Assembly (NCBI RefSeq): GCF_000513995.1
Contig: NZ_AZVB01000004.1
Location: forward strand, 35,062 to 99,061
DNA from: Pseudoxanthomonas sp. J35
GTDB taxonomy: Bacteria; Pseudomonadota; Gammaproteobacteria; Xanthomonadales; Xanthomonadaceae
Length of the DNA stretch: 64,000 nt
Direction: 5' to 3'
Both the position numbers and the translations under genes were made by a program. A model generated the notes under the pieces. It was not told the origin of the DNA, did not search any database, and was given only the letters and a program-made list of their open reading frames with translations. This document shows positions 44,332 through 52,570 of the stretch, piece by piece. Within the stretch, counting starts at the first letter, position 1, and every line of letters starts with the position of its first letter.

Positions 44332-45378
44332 ATGACCATCACCCCGCAGGAAGCCCTGCAGCGCACCATCGAACACCGCGAGATCTTCCACGACGAGATG
44401 GTCGGGCTGATGCGCCAGATCATGCGTGGCGACGTCTCGCCGGTGATGGCGGCGGCGATCCTGACCGGCCTGCGGGTGAAGAAGGAAACGGTGGGCGAGA
44501 TCGCCGGCGCGGCGCAGGTGATGCGCGAGTTCTCGCGCACGGTCGACGTGGCCGACCGCAGCCGCCTGGTCGACATCGTCGGCACCGGCGGTGACGGCTC
44601 GCACACTTTCAACATCTCCACCTGCTCGATGTTCGTGGTCGCCGCGGCCGGCGCGCGGGTGGCCAAGCACGGCAACCGCAGCGTGTCGTCGAAGTCCGGC
44701 AGCGCGGACGTGCTGGAGGCGCTGGGCGCGGCCATCGAGCTGCAGCCGGAACAGGTCGCCGAGTCGATCGCGCGCACCGGCATCGGCTTCATGTTCGCGC
44801 CGATCCACCATCCGGCGATGAAGGTGGTCGCGCCGGTGCGCCGCGAGATGGGCGTGCGCACGATCTTCAACATCCTCGGGCCGCTGACCAATCCGGCCGG
44901 CGCGCCGAACATCCTGATGGGCGTTTTCCATCCCGACCTGGTCGGCATCCAGGCGCGCGTGCTGCAGGAACTGGGCGCGGAGAGGGCGCTGGTGGTGTGG
45001 GGCCGCGACGGCATGGACGAGATCTCGCTCGGCGCGGCGACGATGGTCGGCGAGCTGCGCGACGGCCAGGTGCGCGAATACGAGATCCATCCGGAAGATT
45101 TCGGCATTGCCATGTCCGCCAGCCGCAACCTCAAGGTGGCCGACGCGGCGCAGTCGCGGGGCATGCTGCTGGGGGTGCTCGACGGCGCGCCCGGCCCGGC
45201 GCGCGAGATCGTGGTGCTCAACGCCGCCGCGGCGCTGTACGTGGCCGGGGTGGCGGACAGCATCGCCGACGGCATCGGCCTGGCCCGCGAAGCGCTGGAC
45301 AGCGGTGCGGCGCGGCAGGCGCTGGACCGCTACGTGGCGGCCACCCGCGAACTGGCCGCGGCGGTGCCGGCGTCGTGA
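44332..45378 (+). CDS. trpD: Anthranilate phosphoribosyltransferase
   Basis: TrpD joins anthranilate and PRPP in tryptophan synthesis. The 348-residue protein has the PRPP site [52 protein letters not shown] and [11 protein letters not shown]. The start is ATG 44332; the longer open frame upstream runs through the repeat region. It overlaps the next gene by GTGA. No leader peptide or attenuator was found in front. The trpG and trpE genes are not in the window. Confidence 0.97.
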   Translation: MTITPQEALQRTIEHREIFHDEMVGLMRQIMRGDVSPVMAAAILTGLRVKKETVGEIAGAAQVMREFSRTVDVADRSRLVDIVGTGGDGSHTFNISTCSMFVVAAAGARVAKHGNRSVSSKSGSADVLEALGAAIELQPEQVAESIARTGIGFMFAPIHHPAMKVVAPVRREMGVRTIFNILGPLTNPAGAPNILMGVFHPDLVGIQARVLQELGAERALVVWGRDGMDEISLGAATMVGELRDGQVREYEIHPEDFGIAMSASRNLKVADAAQSRGMLLGVLDGAPGPAREIVVLNAAAALYVAGVADSIADGIGLAREALDSGAARQALDRYVAATRELAAAVPAS

Positions 45379-45737
45379 ACGGCGGCTTCGCCCGGCTTCC
45401 GGCGCCGCCGTACTACGCGGTGGTGTTCAGTTCGCAGCGCAACGCCGCGGACCCGGCGGAGTACGCCGTCGCCGCGGAACGCATGCTCGAACTGGCGCAG
45501 CGGCAGCCCGGCTACCTGGGCGTCGAGTCGGTGCGCGGCGCCGATGGTTTCGGCATCACCGTGTCTTACTGGCAGAGCGAGGCGGCGATCGCCGCCTGGC
45601 GCGCGCAGGCCGAGCACGCCGAGATCCGCCGGCATGGCCGCCGCCACTGGTACACGCACTACGAACTGCGGGTGGGCCGGATCGAGCGCGTCTCCGGCTA
45701 TGCGGCCGGCCGCGACGCCCCCGGTTCGGCCGACTGA
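45375..45737 (+). CDS. Antibiotic biosynthesis monooxygenase-like protein in the trp cluster
   Basis: This 120-residue protein has the ABM dimeric alpha+beta barrel fold: [77 protein letters not shown]. The GFGITVSYW strand and the W-x8-H helix are typical. Such proteins act in quinol or polyketide oxidation or are structural orphans. The GTG start overlaps the trpD stop, so it is co-translated with trpD and lies 105 bases before trpC. Its role in tryptophan synthesis is unknown. Confidence 0.85.
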   Translation: MNGGFARLPAPPYYAVVFSSQRNAADPAEYAVAAERMLELAQRQPGYLGVESVRGADGFGITVSYWQSEAAIAAWRAQAEHAEIRRHGRRHWYTHYELRVGRIERVSGYAAGRDAPGSAD

Positions 45738-45842
45738 GCCGCCACGCCGGCGCGCGCGGCAGGCGCCGCGGGGCCGCCCGGCCCGTCGCCGGCTCGTGCG
45801 AGAATGCCGGTCCGCCGTGTTTCCTGGACCCGCGCCCCACCG

Positions 45843-46637
45843 ATGAGCGACATCCTCCAGACCATCCTCGCCCGCAAGGGCGAAGAGATCGCCGAACGCC
45901 GCGCGCGCCTGCCGCTGGCCGACGTGGTCGCGCGCGCGCGCGACGCCGGCCCGGTGCGCGGGTTCGCCGCCGCCCTGCAGGCGGCAATCGACCACGGCGA
46001 CCCCGCGGTGATCGCCGAGGTGAAGCGCGCCAGTCCGTCCAAGGGCCTGATCCGTGCGGATTTCCGCCCGGCCGACATCGCGGTGGGCTACGAGTTCGGC
46101 GGCGCGTCCTGCCTGTCGGTGCTGACCGACGTCGATTTCTTCCAGGGTTCGGACGCGTACCTGCAGGAGGCGCGTGGCGCCTGCACCCTGCCGGTGCTGC
46201 GCAAGGACTTCACCATCGATCCCTACCAGGTGCACGAAGCGCGCATGCTCGGTGCCGACTGCATCCTGCTGATCGTCTCGGCGCTGGGCGACGAGCAGCT
46301 GGCCGACCTGTCGGGCCTGGCCCTGGAGCTGGGCATGGACGTGCTGGTGGAGGTCCACGACATCGACGAACTGGAGCGTGCGATCCAGGTGCCGGTGCCG
46401 CTGGTCGGCATCAACAACCGCAACCTGCGCACCTTCGAGGTCTCGCTCGACGTGACCCTCGGGATGAAGGACGCGGTCCCGCGCGACCGCCTGCTGGTCA
46501 CCGAGAGCGGGATCCTGGAGCACGCCGACGTGGCGCGGATGCGCGCGGCAGGCGTCAACGCCTTCCTGGTGGGCGAAACCTTCATGCGCGCCGAGGAGCC
46601 GGGCGAGGCGCTGCGCCAGCTGTTCTTCGACGCATGA
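45843..46637 (+). CDS. trpC: Indole-3-glycerol-phosphate synthase
   Basis: TrpC closes the indole ring in the fourth step of tryptophan synthesis. The 264-residue monofunctional enzyme has the Lys of [61 protein letters not shown] and TESGIL blocks in order. The trpF domain found fused in enterobacteria is absent. The start is ATG 45843. The stop overlaps the next gene as ATGA. Confidence 0.97.
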   Translation: MSDILQTILARKGEEIAERRARLPLADVVARARDAGPVRGFAAALQAAIDHGDPAVIAEVKRASPSKGLIRADFRPADIAVGYEFGGASCLSVLTDVDFFQGSDAYLQEARGACTLPVLRKDFTIDPYQVHEARMLGADCILLIVSALGDEQLADLSGLALELGMDVLVEVHDIDELERAIQVPVPLVGINNRNLRTFEVSLDVTLGMKDAVPRDRLLVTESGILEHADVARMRAAGVNAFLVGETFMRAEEPGEALRQLFFDA

Positions 46638-47362
46638 GCAGTGGACCATACCCGACGCCGCGCGACGACGCGCCCCTGGTGGTCTTCGATTTCGACCACA
46701 CGCTGTACGACGGCGATTCCGGCAGCCATCTGTTCGCCTGGATGATCCGCCGCAACCCGCTGCGGGTGCTGGCCGCGCTGCTGGCCACGCCGATCCTGGG
46801 GCCGATGGTGGCGTTCCTGCCGACCCGGCGCTGGGGCATTTCCGGCTACGTGTGGATCGGCAGCTTCGGCGTGCACCGGGTGCGCGAGTTCGACCGGGTG
46901 ATCGACCGCTACGTGGCCACGCACCGCGAGGAGATCGCCGGGCGCCTGCTGCCGGTGGCGCTGGAGGTGTTCGCGGCGCACCGTGCGCGCGGGGACCGGG
47001 TCGTGGTGGCCACCGGCGCGCCGCCGGAGCTGGCCAAGGCGATCCTCGGCTTCGTCGCCCACGAGGACGTGCCGGTGGTGGGCACGGCGGTCGGCCCGCG
47101 GCTGGGTGCGGTGGTGGCCACCCGCCACTGCCACAACGAGGAAAAGATGCGCATGCTGCGCGAGCGCGGCTACGGCGACATCGAGGTGGCCTACTCCGAT
47201 TCCAGCGCCGACCTGCCGCTGCTGAAGGCGGCGCGCCGCCCGGTGGTGGTCAATCCCAAGCACAACCGGGTGGAGTTCTTCCGCCGCGTGCTGCCGGCGG
47301 GCACGCCGATCCTCAACTGGGGCTGCCGCGACCGCGGCGGCGATCCGGTGGCGGCCGCCTGA
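46634..47362 (+). CDS. HAD-IB family hydrolase
   Basis: This is a phosphatase of HAD subfamily IB (SerB-like), 242 residues. Motif I is [16 protein letters not shown] with the nucleophilic Asp. A hydrophobic stretch ([22 protein letters not shown]) follows that could be membrane-associated. Motif II is VVATGAPP, motif III the Lys in [10 protein letters not shown], and motif [13 protein letters not shown]. Homologous genes stand after trpC in xanthomonads. The substrate is unknown. A GC-rich stem without a T run lies at 47385-47403. Confidence 0.88.
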   Translation: MSSGPYPTPRDDAPLVVFDFDHTLYDGDSGSHLFAWMIRRNPLRVLAALLATPILGPMVAFLPTRRWGISGYVWIGSFGVHRVREFDRVIDRYVATHREEIAGRLLPVALEVFAAHRARGDRVVVATGAPPELAKAILGFVAHEDVPVVGTAVGPRLGAVVATRHCHNEEKMRMLRERGYGDIEVAYSDSSADLPLLKAARRPVVVNPKHNRVEFFRRVLPAGTPILNWGCRDRGGDPVAAA

Positions 47363-47513
47363 CCGGCGTATCGATGCGAGCGGAGCCGGCCCGTCGGGCC
47401 GGCGCACCACGGCCTGCGGCGCCGTCCGGGCGCCGGGCATGGCTTCGCGGATCTTGCCCGCCGGGCCTCGCCGGCCCCTCCCTGTTGCAGGGCCGGCGTG
47501 CTCGTGGGACCCC

Positions 47514-48182
47514 TCAACGGGTCCCGTAGAGGACGATGGTCTTGCCGCGGGCGTGAAGCTGGCCGTCGGCCTGCAGCTTCTTCAGGACGCGGCCGGCCAT
47601 CTCGCGCGAGCAGCCGACCAGGCGGGCCAGTTCCTGGCGCGAGACGCGCATCTGCGTGCCCTGCGGGTGGCTCATCGCCTCCGGTTCCTTGGCCAGGTCG
47701 TGCAGGGTGCGCACGATGCGGTCGGTGACGTCGAGGAAGGCCAGGCGGCTGGCCTTGCGGCTGGTGGTCAGCAGGCGGCGGGAGAGCTGCACGCCGATCG
47801 AGTAGAGCAGGCGCGGGGCGTCGCCGGCCAGCGGGCCCAGCATCAACTGTTGCAGGCGGTCGTAGCTGATCTCGGCCAGCTCGCAGGCACTGCGCGTGCG
47901 CAGGATCACCTCGCGGCTGTCGGACTCGATGAACAGGCCCATTTCGCCGACGAACTCGCCCTGTCCGTAGTAGCCCAGGACCAGTTCGCGCCCGTCTTCT
48001 TCCTCGGCAATGATGCTGACCGAGCCGTTGACGACGTAATAAAGCGTGCCAGCCGGGTCGCCGGGACGGAACACGTCGGTCCGGTTCGGGTAACGGCGGC
48101 GCTGGCAATGGGCCAGGAAGCGCTCGACGGCGGCCTGGTCCAGCGACAGGGGGCTGCTGGTGAAGCGCAGGACGGGGCTCAC
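47514..48182 (-). CDS. clp: CRP-family global regulator Clp
   Basis: Clp is the xanthomonad CRP homologue; in Xanthomonas it binds promoters without cAMP and is released by cyclic-di-GMP. The 222-residue protein is close to Xanthomonas Clp. It has the cyclic-nucleotide fold (FRPGDPAGTLYYVVNGSVSIIAEEEDGRELVLGYYGQGEFVGEMGLFIESDSRE) and the HTH VSRQELARLVGCSREMAGRVLKKLQADG. Glu91 corresponds to Glu99 of Xanthomonas Clp, the residue reported to matter for c-di-GMP response. The N-terminus is about 8 residues shorter. It is divergent from speD. Confidence 0.95.
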   Translation of the reverse strand: MSPVLRFTSSPLSLDQAAVERFLAHCQRRRYPNRTDVFRPGDPAGTLYYVVNGSVSIIAEEEDGRELVLGYYGQGEFVGEMGLFIESDSREVILRTRSACELAEISYDRLQQLMLGPLAGDAPRLLYSIGVQLSRRLLTTSRKASRLAFLDVTDRIVRTLHDLAKEPEAMSHPQGTQMRVSRQELARLVGCSREMAGRVLKKLQADGQLHARGKTIVLYGTR

Positions 48183-48333
48183 GGCAGGATTTTCCTAGGG
48201 GTGACGGGGGAAAATGACGGCCGAAGATAGCCCGCTCGGACCCCGTGGGCAAATCCTTCACGTACTCTTCACGCCCTGCATATCACCCCGGGCCGGTTTG
48301 GCCCATAATGGCGCGTTTTCCACCCCCAGAGGC

Positions 48334-49137
48334 ATGACCGCCGTGGTCAAACCCCTGCCGCGCCTGAGGCTGCAAGGCTTCAACAACCTCACCAAGGCGC
48401 TCAGCTTCAACATCTATGACGTCTGCTACGCGGTCTCCGAGGACGAGCGCCAGCGCTACATCGAGTACATCGATGAGGCCTACAACGCCGACCGCCTGAC
48501 CCAGATCCTGACCGACGTGGCCCGGATCATCGGCGCCAACATCCTGAACGTGGCCCGCCAGGACTACGACCCGCAGGGCGCGTCGGTGACCATCCTCATC
48601 TCCGAGGAGCCGGTGATCGACAAGAAGCAGGCGGGCAAGGAGGTCATCTCCGACGCCGTCGTGGCGCACATGGACAAGAGCCACATCACCGTCCATACCT
48701 ACCCGGAGACGCATCCGCAGAACGGCATCGCGACGTTCCGCGCGGACATCGACGTGGCCACCTGCGGCGTGATCTCGCCGCTGAAGGCGCTGAACTACCT
48801 GATCGAGAGCTTCGAGTCCGACATCGTGGTGATGGACTACCGCGTGCGCGGCTTCACCCGCGACATCAAGGGCAAGAAGCACTACATCGACCACAAGATC
48901 AACTCGATCCAGGACTTCCTGGCGAAGAACATCCGTTCGCGCTACGAGATGATCGACGTGAACGTGTACCAGGAAAACATCTTCCACACGAAGATGCACC
49001 TGAAGGAGTTCGACCTCGACACCTACCTGTTCGAGGAGAAGGCCCGCAACCTCTCGTTCAAGGAACGCATGCGCATCGAAGCGCTGCTCAAGCGCGAGAT
49101 CGAGGAGCTGTTCCACGGCCGCAACCTGGTCGAGTGA
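48334..49137 (+). CDS. speD: S-adenosylmethionine decarboxylase proenzyme
   Basis: SpeD makes decarboxylated SAM for spermidine synthesis. It is synthesised as a proenzyme and cleaves itself before the Ser that becomes pyruvoyl. The 267-residue protein is the long E. coli-type form. The cleavage site is Lys-Ser116-His in [13 protein letters not shown]. Other blocks are [47 protein letters not shown] and [34 protein letters not shown]. The start is ATG 48334. It is divergent from clp with about 150 bases between. Confidence 0.97.
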   Translation: MTAVVKPLPRLRLQGFNNLTKALSFNIYDVCYAVSEDERQRYIEYIDEAYNADRLTQILTDVARIIGANILNVARQDYDPQGASVTILISEEPVIDKKQAGKEVISDAVVAHMDKSHITVHTYPETHPQNGIATFRADIDVATCGVISPLKALNYLIESFESDIVVMDYRVRGFTRDIKGKKHYIDHKINSIQDFLAKNIRSRYEMIDVNVYQENIFHTKMHLKEFDLDTYLFEEKARNLSFKERMRIEALLKREIEELFHGRNLVE

Positions 49138-49192
49138 CGGTTACGCGCGGTTGCGCAGGCGCCGGTCATACTGGCGCCGGCTGAGAAAACCA

Positions 49193-49245
49193 GGCGGGAC
49201 GACCCGCCCGCGGCACCGCCGCGAACGCAGGACCGACGGCGGTCC
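49193..49245 (+). promoter_or_regulatory. Guanidine-II (mini-ykkC) riboswitch
   Basis: Two perfect 6-bp hairpins each carry an ACGR tetraloop: GGCGGG-ACGA-CCCGCC at 49193-49208 and GGACCG-ACGG-CGGTCC at 49230-49245, joined by a 21-base linker. This is the defining pattern of the guanidine-II class, whose two loops together bind guanidinium. It stands 60 bases before a SugE/Gdx guanidinium exporter gene, a standard target of the class. Confidence 0.92.
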
Positions 49246-49276
49246 GGAACCATGTTCCGGGCCGCTTTCGCTTTTT
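49239..49276 (+). terminator. Terminator that competes with riboswitch hairpin 2
   Basis: Bases 49239-49250 pair with 49254-49265 around loop CAT (12 bp with one G-T pair), followed by TTTCG and CTTTTT to 49276. Its left arm contains CGGTCC, the right arm of riboswitch hairpin 2, so the two structures cannot form together. Guanidinium binding should therefore prevent termination and turn sugE on. Confidence 0.75.
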
Positions 49277-49305
49277 GTGGCCTGGAGCACAGAAGGAGAA
49301 ACGCG

Positions 49306-49623
49306 ATGCCCTGGATCTACCTGGTGCTGGCCGGCCTGCTGGAAGTGGTCTGGGCGGTCGGCCTGAAATACTCCGAAGGCTTCACCCGCCTGGTGCCCAG
49401 CGTGGTCACCGGCGTGGCGATGCTCGCCAGCTTCTGGCTGCTGGCCATCGCGTTGAAGACGATCCCGCTGGGCACCGGCTACGCGGTCTGGGTCGGCATC
49501 GGCGCGGTCGGCACCGCGCTGCTGGGCATGGTCGTGTTCCGCGAACCGGCCACCGTCGCCCGCCTGCTGTGCATCGGCCTGATCGTCGCCGGCATCGTCG
49601 GCCTCAAGCTGACGACGCGGTAG
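49306..49623 (+). CDS. sugE: SMR-family guanidinium exporter (Gdx/SugE)
   Basis: This is a small multidrug-resistance-type proton antiporter of the Gdx subgroup, which exports guanidinium. The 105-residue protein has four membrane helices. The essential Glu13 is in [16 protein letters not shown], a motif distinctive of Gdx against the multidrug EmrE group. GLKLTTR is the end of helix 4. AAGGAG lies at the right distance before ATG 49306. The upstream riboswitch supports guanidinium as the substrate. Confidence 0.95.
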   Translation: MPWIYLVLAGLLEVVWAVGLKYSEGFTRLVPSVVTGVAMLASFWLLAIALKTIPLGTGYAVWVGIGAVGTALLGMVVFREPATVARLLCIGLIVAGIVGLKLTTR

Positions 49624-49734
49624 GCGCTTCCTCCTCTCCCCCCGGGAGGGGGGCGGGTGAGGGTCGGCACCCTGCCAGGTCCCGGATCGGGAAGGTACGA
49701 AACGGCTGACCTTCCCATCCTTCCGGTCCTCGGC

Positions 49735-50125
49735 GGACAGCCTGGCCACAGCCAAGCAACAGCAACAGCAACGGCGTTGGGGGCGCGGGCTTCGGACGGA
49801 GCCGCGGCAGGCGGGGGTATGGCGCATCGCGCGGTTCCGCGTCCGCGCCAGGAATGCGCCAGGGCGCCGGTGATGTCCGGCGCGTCGCCACGCGCCAGCA
49901 GTCTCACCGCTCGTACTGCGTTCGCGACCGCGGCACATCCATGTGCCGCTTACGCCGCGCCGGGAATGAGCTCGGGCGCTGGCCACGCATGGCGCGTCGC
50001 CACGCGCCGGCCTTCCAACCGCATCGTCCAGCCACATGCTTCTGCACACCCCCGCGCTACCGCGTCTTCGGGGGCGTTCCGGTCGTGGCTTCGTTCCTGC
50101 CTCCCCTCTTCCTCCGGGAGAGGGC
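49735..50125 (+). repeat. Modular intergenic repeat, copy C
   Basis: This copy starts with a CAACAG microsatellite and ACGGCGTTGGGG, then GCTTCGGACGGAGCCGCGGC (49789), CGCATCGCGCGGTTCCGCG (about 49824), two GGCGCGTCGCCACGCGCC hairpins (near 49879 and 49991), the GCGGCACAT-CC-ATGTGCCGC hairpin (49930-49949, identical to copy B) and CTACCGCGTCTTC...GTCGTGGCTTCGTT near 50059-50095. CTCCTCTTCC-type sequence ends it. No gene is seen between 49624 and 50523, a 900-base stretch. Confidence 0.75.
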
Positions 50126-50146
50126 CATGACGCGGTGCGCTTTTCT

Positions 50147-50223
50147 GTAGAGCGGGGCCTGCCCCGCTGCCTTTCACCGACGTTGGGGCATCCGGCGTGG
50201 GAGTCGGGCAAGCCCGACTCTAC
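50147..50223. repeat. Paired GTAG-type REP element
   Basis: GTAG at 50147-50150 heads AGCGGGGCCTGCCCCGCT, and an inverted unit AGTCGGGCAAGCCCGACT ends in CTAC at 50220-50223. It is a complete facing pair, like the one at 16-94 with the two stem types swapped. Confidence 0.75.
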
Positions 50224-50324
50224 AGGGCGGCGCCGCGACTGGCGGGGTGACGGGCTCTTCGCGGCGTCGATAGAAGCCACGCCCTGGACGTGTCGAAGGA
50301 CGTCGTCCCAAGGGGGGTCTGGCG

Positions 50325-50455
50325 CAAGCAGGCCATGGAGGGCCTGCGGTCGCGCGTTGGAGCCAGGGATGGCGGAACCGCGCGATGCGCCAGCCCCCCT
50401 TGGGGCGGCGGCCCCGGCCGGAGCCCGCGCGCTGGACGCTTTGCCTTTGCCTTCG
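50325..50455 (-). repeat. Degenerate inverted fragment of the modular repeat
   Basis: GAACCGCGCGATGCGCCA here is the reverse complement of the CGCATCGCGCGGTTC module, preceded by GCGCGTTGGAGC as in the reverse of copy B and followed by CCCCC...CGGCGGCCCCGGCCGGAGCCC, a decayed reverse of the GCTTCGGACGGAGCCGCGGC module. It adjoins the end of coq7. Confidence 0.5.
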
Positions 50456-50523
50456 GCTTTAACTCTGGATTGGCTCGGGCTCGGGCTTTGGCTTGAACGG
50501 AGGCGGTGCCGCCGGCTTCCGCC

Positions 50524-51168
50524 TCAGATCCGGTACGCCACCAGCTTCATGAACTTCGACGCCAGCGCCATCGCCTGCGGGATCGGTGGCGGCAGGACAC
50601 GGGCGCCGGCGTGTTCGGCGTTGTCGGCGTGGCGGGCCTCGTCCTCCTTCATCACCCGGATGATCTGGCGGCTGCGCTGGTCGGCGGCCGGCAGGGATTC
50701 CAGGTGCTCGTCGAGATGGGCCTCGACCTGGCGCTCGGTCTCGACCACGAAGCCGAGGTTCCAGCCGTCGCCGCGCAGCCCGGCCAGCGAGCCGATCGCA
50801 TAGCTGCCCGCATACCACAGCGGGTTGAACAGGCTCGGGCGGCTGTCCAGCTCGCGCAGGCGCTGCGCACACCAGGCCAGGTGGTCGGTCTCCTCCTGTG
50901 CCGCCTCGAGCAGGTGCTGGCGCGTGGCCGGGTCGCGCGCGACTGCGGCCTGGCCGAAGTACAGGCCCTGGGCGCAGACCTCGCCGACATGGTTGATCCG
51001 CATCAGCCCCGCCGCATGGCGGCGCGCCGGGACCGGCAGCACCGGATCGGCCGCGTCGGCCGGGCAGGGGCGGCCGGCCGGCGGGTCGCCCAGGGTGGTT
51101 TCCAGGGCGCGTTGCGCCTCGACCAGGACATGGTCCAGCGCGGACAGGTGGCGGACGGCGGCAGGCAT
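50524..51168 (-). CDS. coq7: Coq7-type di-iron demethoxyubiquinone hydroxylase
   Basis: Coq7 hydroxylates 2-polyprenyl-3-methyl-6-methoxy-benzoquinol in ubiquinone synthesis at the inner membrane. The 214-residue protein has the four-helix carboxylate-bridged di-iron pattern: the first Glu in [24 protein letters not shown], then [22 protein letters not shown] and [17 protein letters not shown]. The start at 51168 was chosen; the longer frame from 51339 crosses the rplM promoter. It is divergent from rplM. Confidence 0.92.
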   Translation of the reverse strand: MPAAVRHLSALDHVLVEAQRALETTLGDPPAGRPCPADAADPVLPVPARRHAAGLMRINHVGEVCAQGLYFGQAAVARDPATRQHLLEAAQEETDHLAWCAQRLRELDSRPSLFNPLWYAGSYAIGSLAGLRGDGWNLGFVVETERQVEAHLDEHLESLPAADQRSRQIIRVMKEDEARHADNAEHAGARVLPPPIPQAMALASKFMKLVAYRI

Positions 51169-51292
51169 GGCAAGGCTCCAGGGGCCGCCCGGGAAGTCGC
51201 GGGCGGCCCCCGGATTGTCGGCCGCGGCGGCCCGGACTGCCAACCCGGCGGTGCCCGCCGTGGGATACTGCCGGGCTGCCTCAGCCGTGGAC

Positions 51293-51321
51293 TTGCACGC
51301 GACCCGCCACCGGGCTATCAT
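51293..51321 (+). promoter_or_regulatory. Sigma-70 promoter of rplM-rpsI
   Basis: TTGCAC at 51293-51298 and TATCAT at 51316-51321 are spaced 17 bases, 95 bases before the rplM ATG. Confidence 0.65.
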
Positions 51322-51415
51322 TCCGCTTCTTTGCGGCACCCTTCACAACGCGAGGCAAAGTTCCCGTCCGGGCAATCCGGGTCTGGAATCCGCCCGACCA
51401 ACGACCCGAGTTCCC

Positions 51416-51844
51416 ATGAAGACCTTCATCGCCAAGTCCGAGGCCGTCCAGCGCGACTGGTATCTCGTCGACGCCTCCGGCAAGACCCTCGGCCGCCTGG
51501 CCGCCGAGCTTGCCCACCGCCTCCGCGGCAAGCACAAGCCGACCTACACCCCTCACGTTGACACCGGCGACTACCTCGTCGTGATCAATGCCGAGAAGAT
51601 CACGGTCACCGGCAAGAAGCTGCAGGACAAGATGTACCATCGCTTCACCGGCTACATCGGCAACCTGAAGAGCGAGACCCTGGCCCAGGCGCTGGAGCGC
51701 CACCCGGAGCGCGTGATCGAGATCGCGGTCAAGGGCATGCTGCCGAAGGGTCCGCTGGGCCGTGCGATGTACCGCAAGCTCAAGGTCTACTCCGGTTCCG
51801 AACACCCGCACGCGGCCCAGCAGCCGCAGCCGCTGGACATCTAA
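51416..51844 (+). CDS. rplM: 50S ribosomal protein L13
   Basis: L13 is an early assembly protein of the large subunit. The 142-residue sequence is canonical: [85 protein letters not shown] and the [30 protein letters not shown] tail. Its leader of about 88 bases could host autoregulation by L13, but no specific structure was recognised. It is cotranscribed with rpsI, nine bases downstream. Confidence 0.99.
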   Translation: MKTFIAKSEAVQRDWYLVDASGKTLGRLAAELAHRLRGKHKPTYTPHVDTGDYLVVINAEKITVTGKKLQDKMYHRFTGYIGNLKSETLAQALERHPERVIEIAVKGMLPKGPLGRAMYRKLKVYSGSEHPHAAQQPQPLDI

Positions 51845-51853
51845 GGCACAACG

Positions 51854-52246
51854 ATGGCTACCACTCAGAACTACGGCACCGGCCGTCGCAAGTCTTCCAC
51901 CGCCCGCGTGTTCCTGCGCAAGGGTTCGGGCAACATCACCGTCAACGGCCGTCCGCTGGACGAGTTCTTCGGCCGTGAGACCGCGCGCATGATCGTGCGC
52001 CAGCCGCTCGAGCTGACCCAGTCGACCGACAAGTTCGACGTCGTCGTCACCGCCACCGGCGGCGGCACCACCGGCCAGGCCGGTGCGATCCGCCTGGGCA
52101 TCGCCCGAGCGCTGGTCGAGTATGACGAGTCGCTGAAGTCCGACCTGCGCAAGGCCGGCTTCATGACCCGCGACGCCCGCGAGGTCGAGCGCAAGAAGGT
52201 CGGCCTGCACAAGGCCCGCCGCGCCACCCAGTTCTCCAAGCGCTGA
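51854..52246 (+). CDS. rpsI: 30S ribosomal protein S9
   Basis: S9 contacts tRNA in the P site through its C-terminal tail. The 130-residue protein has [46 protein letters not shown] and ends in the invariant Lys-Arg (THREONINE-x-PHE-SER-LYS-ARG pattern, TQFSKR). A hairpin terminator follows. Confidence 0.99.
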   Translation: MATTQNYGTGRRKSSTARVFLRKGSGNITVNGRPLDEFFGRETARMIVRQPLELTQSTDKFDVVVTATGGGTTGQAGAIRLGIARALVEYDESLKSDLRKAGFMTRDAREVERKKVGLHKARRATQFSKR

Positions 52247-52283
52247 TGCGCCTGGTGGGTCGCCTCTGCGGAGGCGGCCCGGG

Positions 52284-52309
52284 GGAAACGGATATCCGTA
52301 TCCGTTTCC
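52284..52309 (+). terminator. Hairpin terminator after rpsI
   Basis: An 11-bp perfect stem (GGAAACGGATA/TATCCGTTTCC) with loop TCCG is followed by TTCAGC. Confidence 0.65.
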
Positions 52310-52322
52310 TTCAGCGGATGGC

Positions 52323-52351
52323 GTGCAAACGTCTTCCGGTGGTTTTATAAT
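52323..52351 (+). promoter_or_regulatory. Promoter of the tRNA-Gln gene
   Basis: A consensus TATAAT at 52346-52351 has GTGCAA at 52323-52328, 17 bases upstream, and the tRNA starts 11 bases after the -10 box. Confidence 0.6.
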
Positions 52352-52362
52352 CTGCAGCCTAC

Positions 52363-52437
52363 AGCCCCGTCGCCAAGCGGTAAGGCACCTGACTCTGACT
52401 CAGGCATTCGGTGGTTCGAATCCATCCGGGGCTGCCA
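52363..52437 (+). tRNA. tRNA-Gln (anticodon CTG)
   Basis: A complete cloverleaf is visible. The acceptor arms are AGCCCCG (52363-52369) and CGGGGCT (52427-52433), then the discriminator G and encoded CCA (52435-52437). The anticodon stem CCTGA/TCAGG holds loop CTCTGAC with anticodon CTG (52395-52397), reading CAG. The T arm GGTGG-TTCGAAT-CCATC has one G-U pair. The D arm contains AAGCGGTAA. Confidence 0.97.
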
Positions 52438-52443
52438 TATTCG

Positions 52444-52476
52444 AAAAGCCCGGCCGAAAGGCCGGGCTTTTTCTTT
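52444..52476 (+). terminator. Intrinsic terminator of tRNA-Gln
   Basis: A 12-bp stem (AAAAGCCCGGCC and its complement) with the stable loop GAAA ends in TTTTTCTTT. Confidence 0.93.
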
Positions 52477-52570
52477 GCCCCGGTTCTTGCGGCGGTGAAG
52501 GCGTGGCAAGCGTGACGTGCTTGGCATGTCTCTTGCGGCGCCTGTTCATATTCCGTCGCAAGCTGCCCAG

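Noticed and set aside
43786-44335. Open frames in the atpC-trpD gap
   Set aside because: They are Arg/Ala-rich, occur in several frames on both strands, lack ribosome sites, and coincide with the dispersed repeat.
47385-47403. GC-rich stem GCCGGCCC-GTC-GGGCCGGC as terminator of the trp cluster
   Set aside because: No T run follows on either strand and it overlaps no other terminator feature, so termination is not supported.
48301-48310. CATAAT before speD as a promoter
   Set aside because: No acceptable -35 hexamer was found at the right distance, and Clp-dependent control of speD could not be supported by a visible CRP-type site.
49604-50496. Open frames in the sugE-coq7 gap
   Set aside because: They have the same composition as those in the other repeat copies. 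No conserved start or domain was seen, so the region is treated as non-coding repeats.
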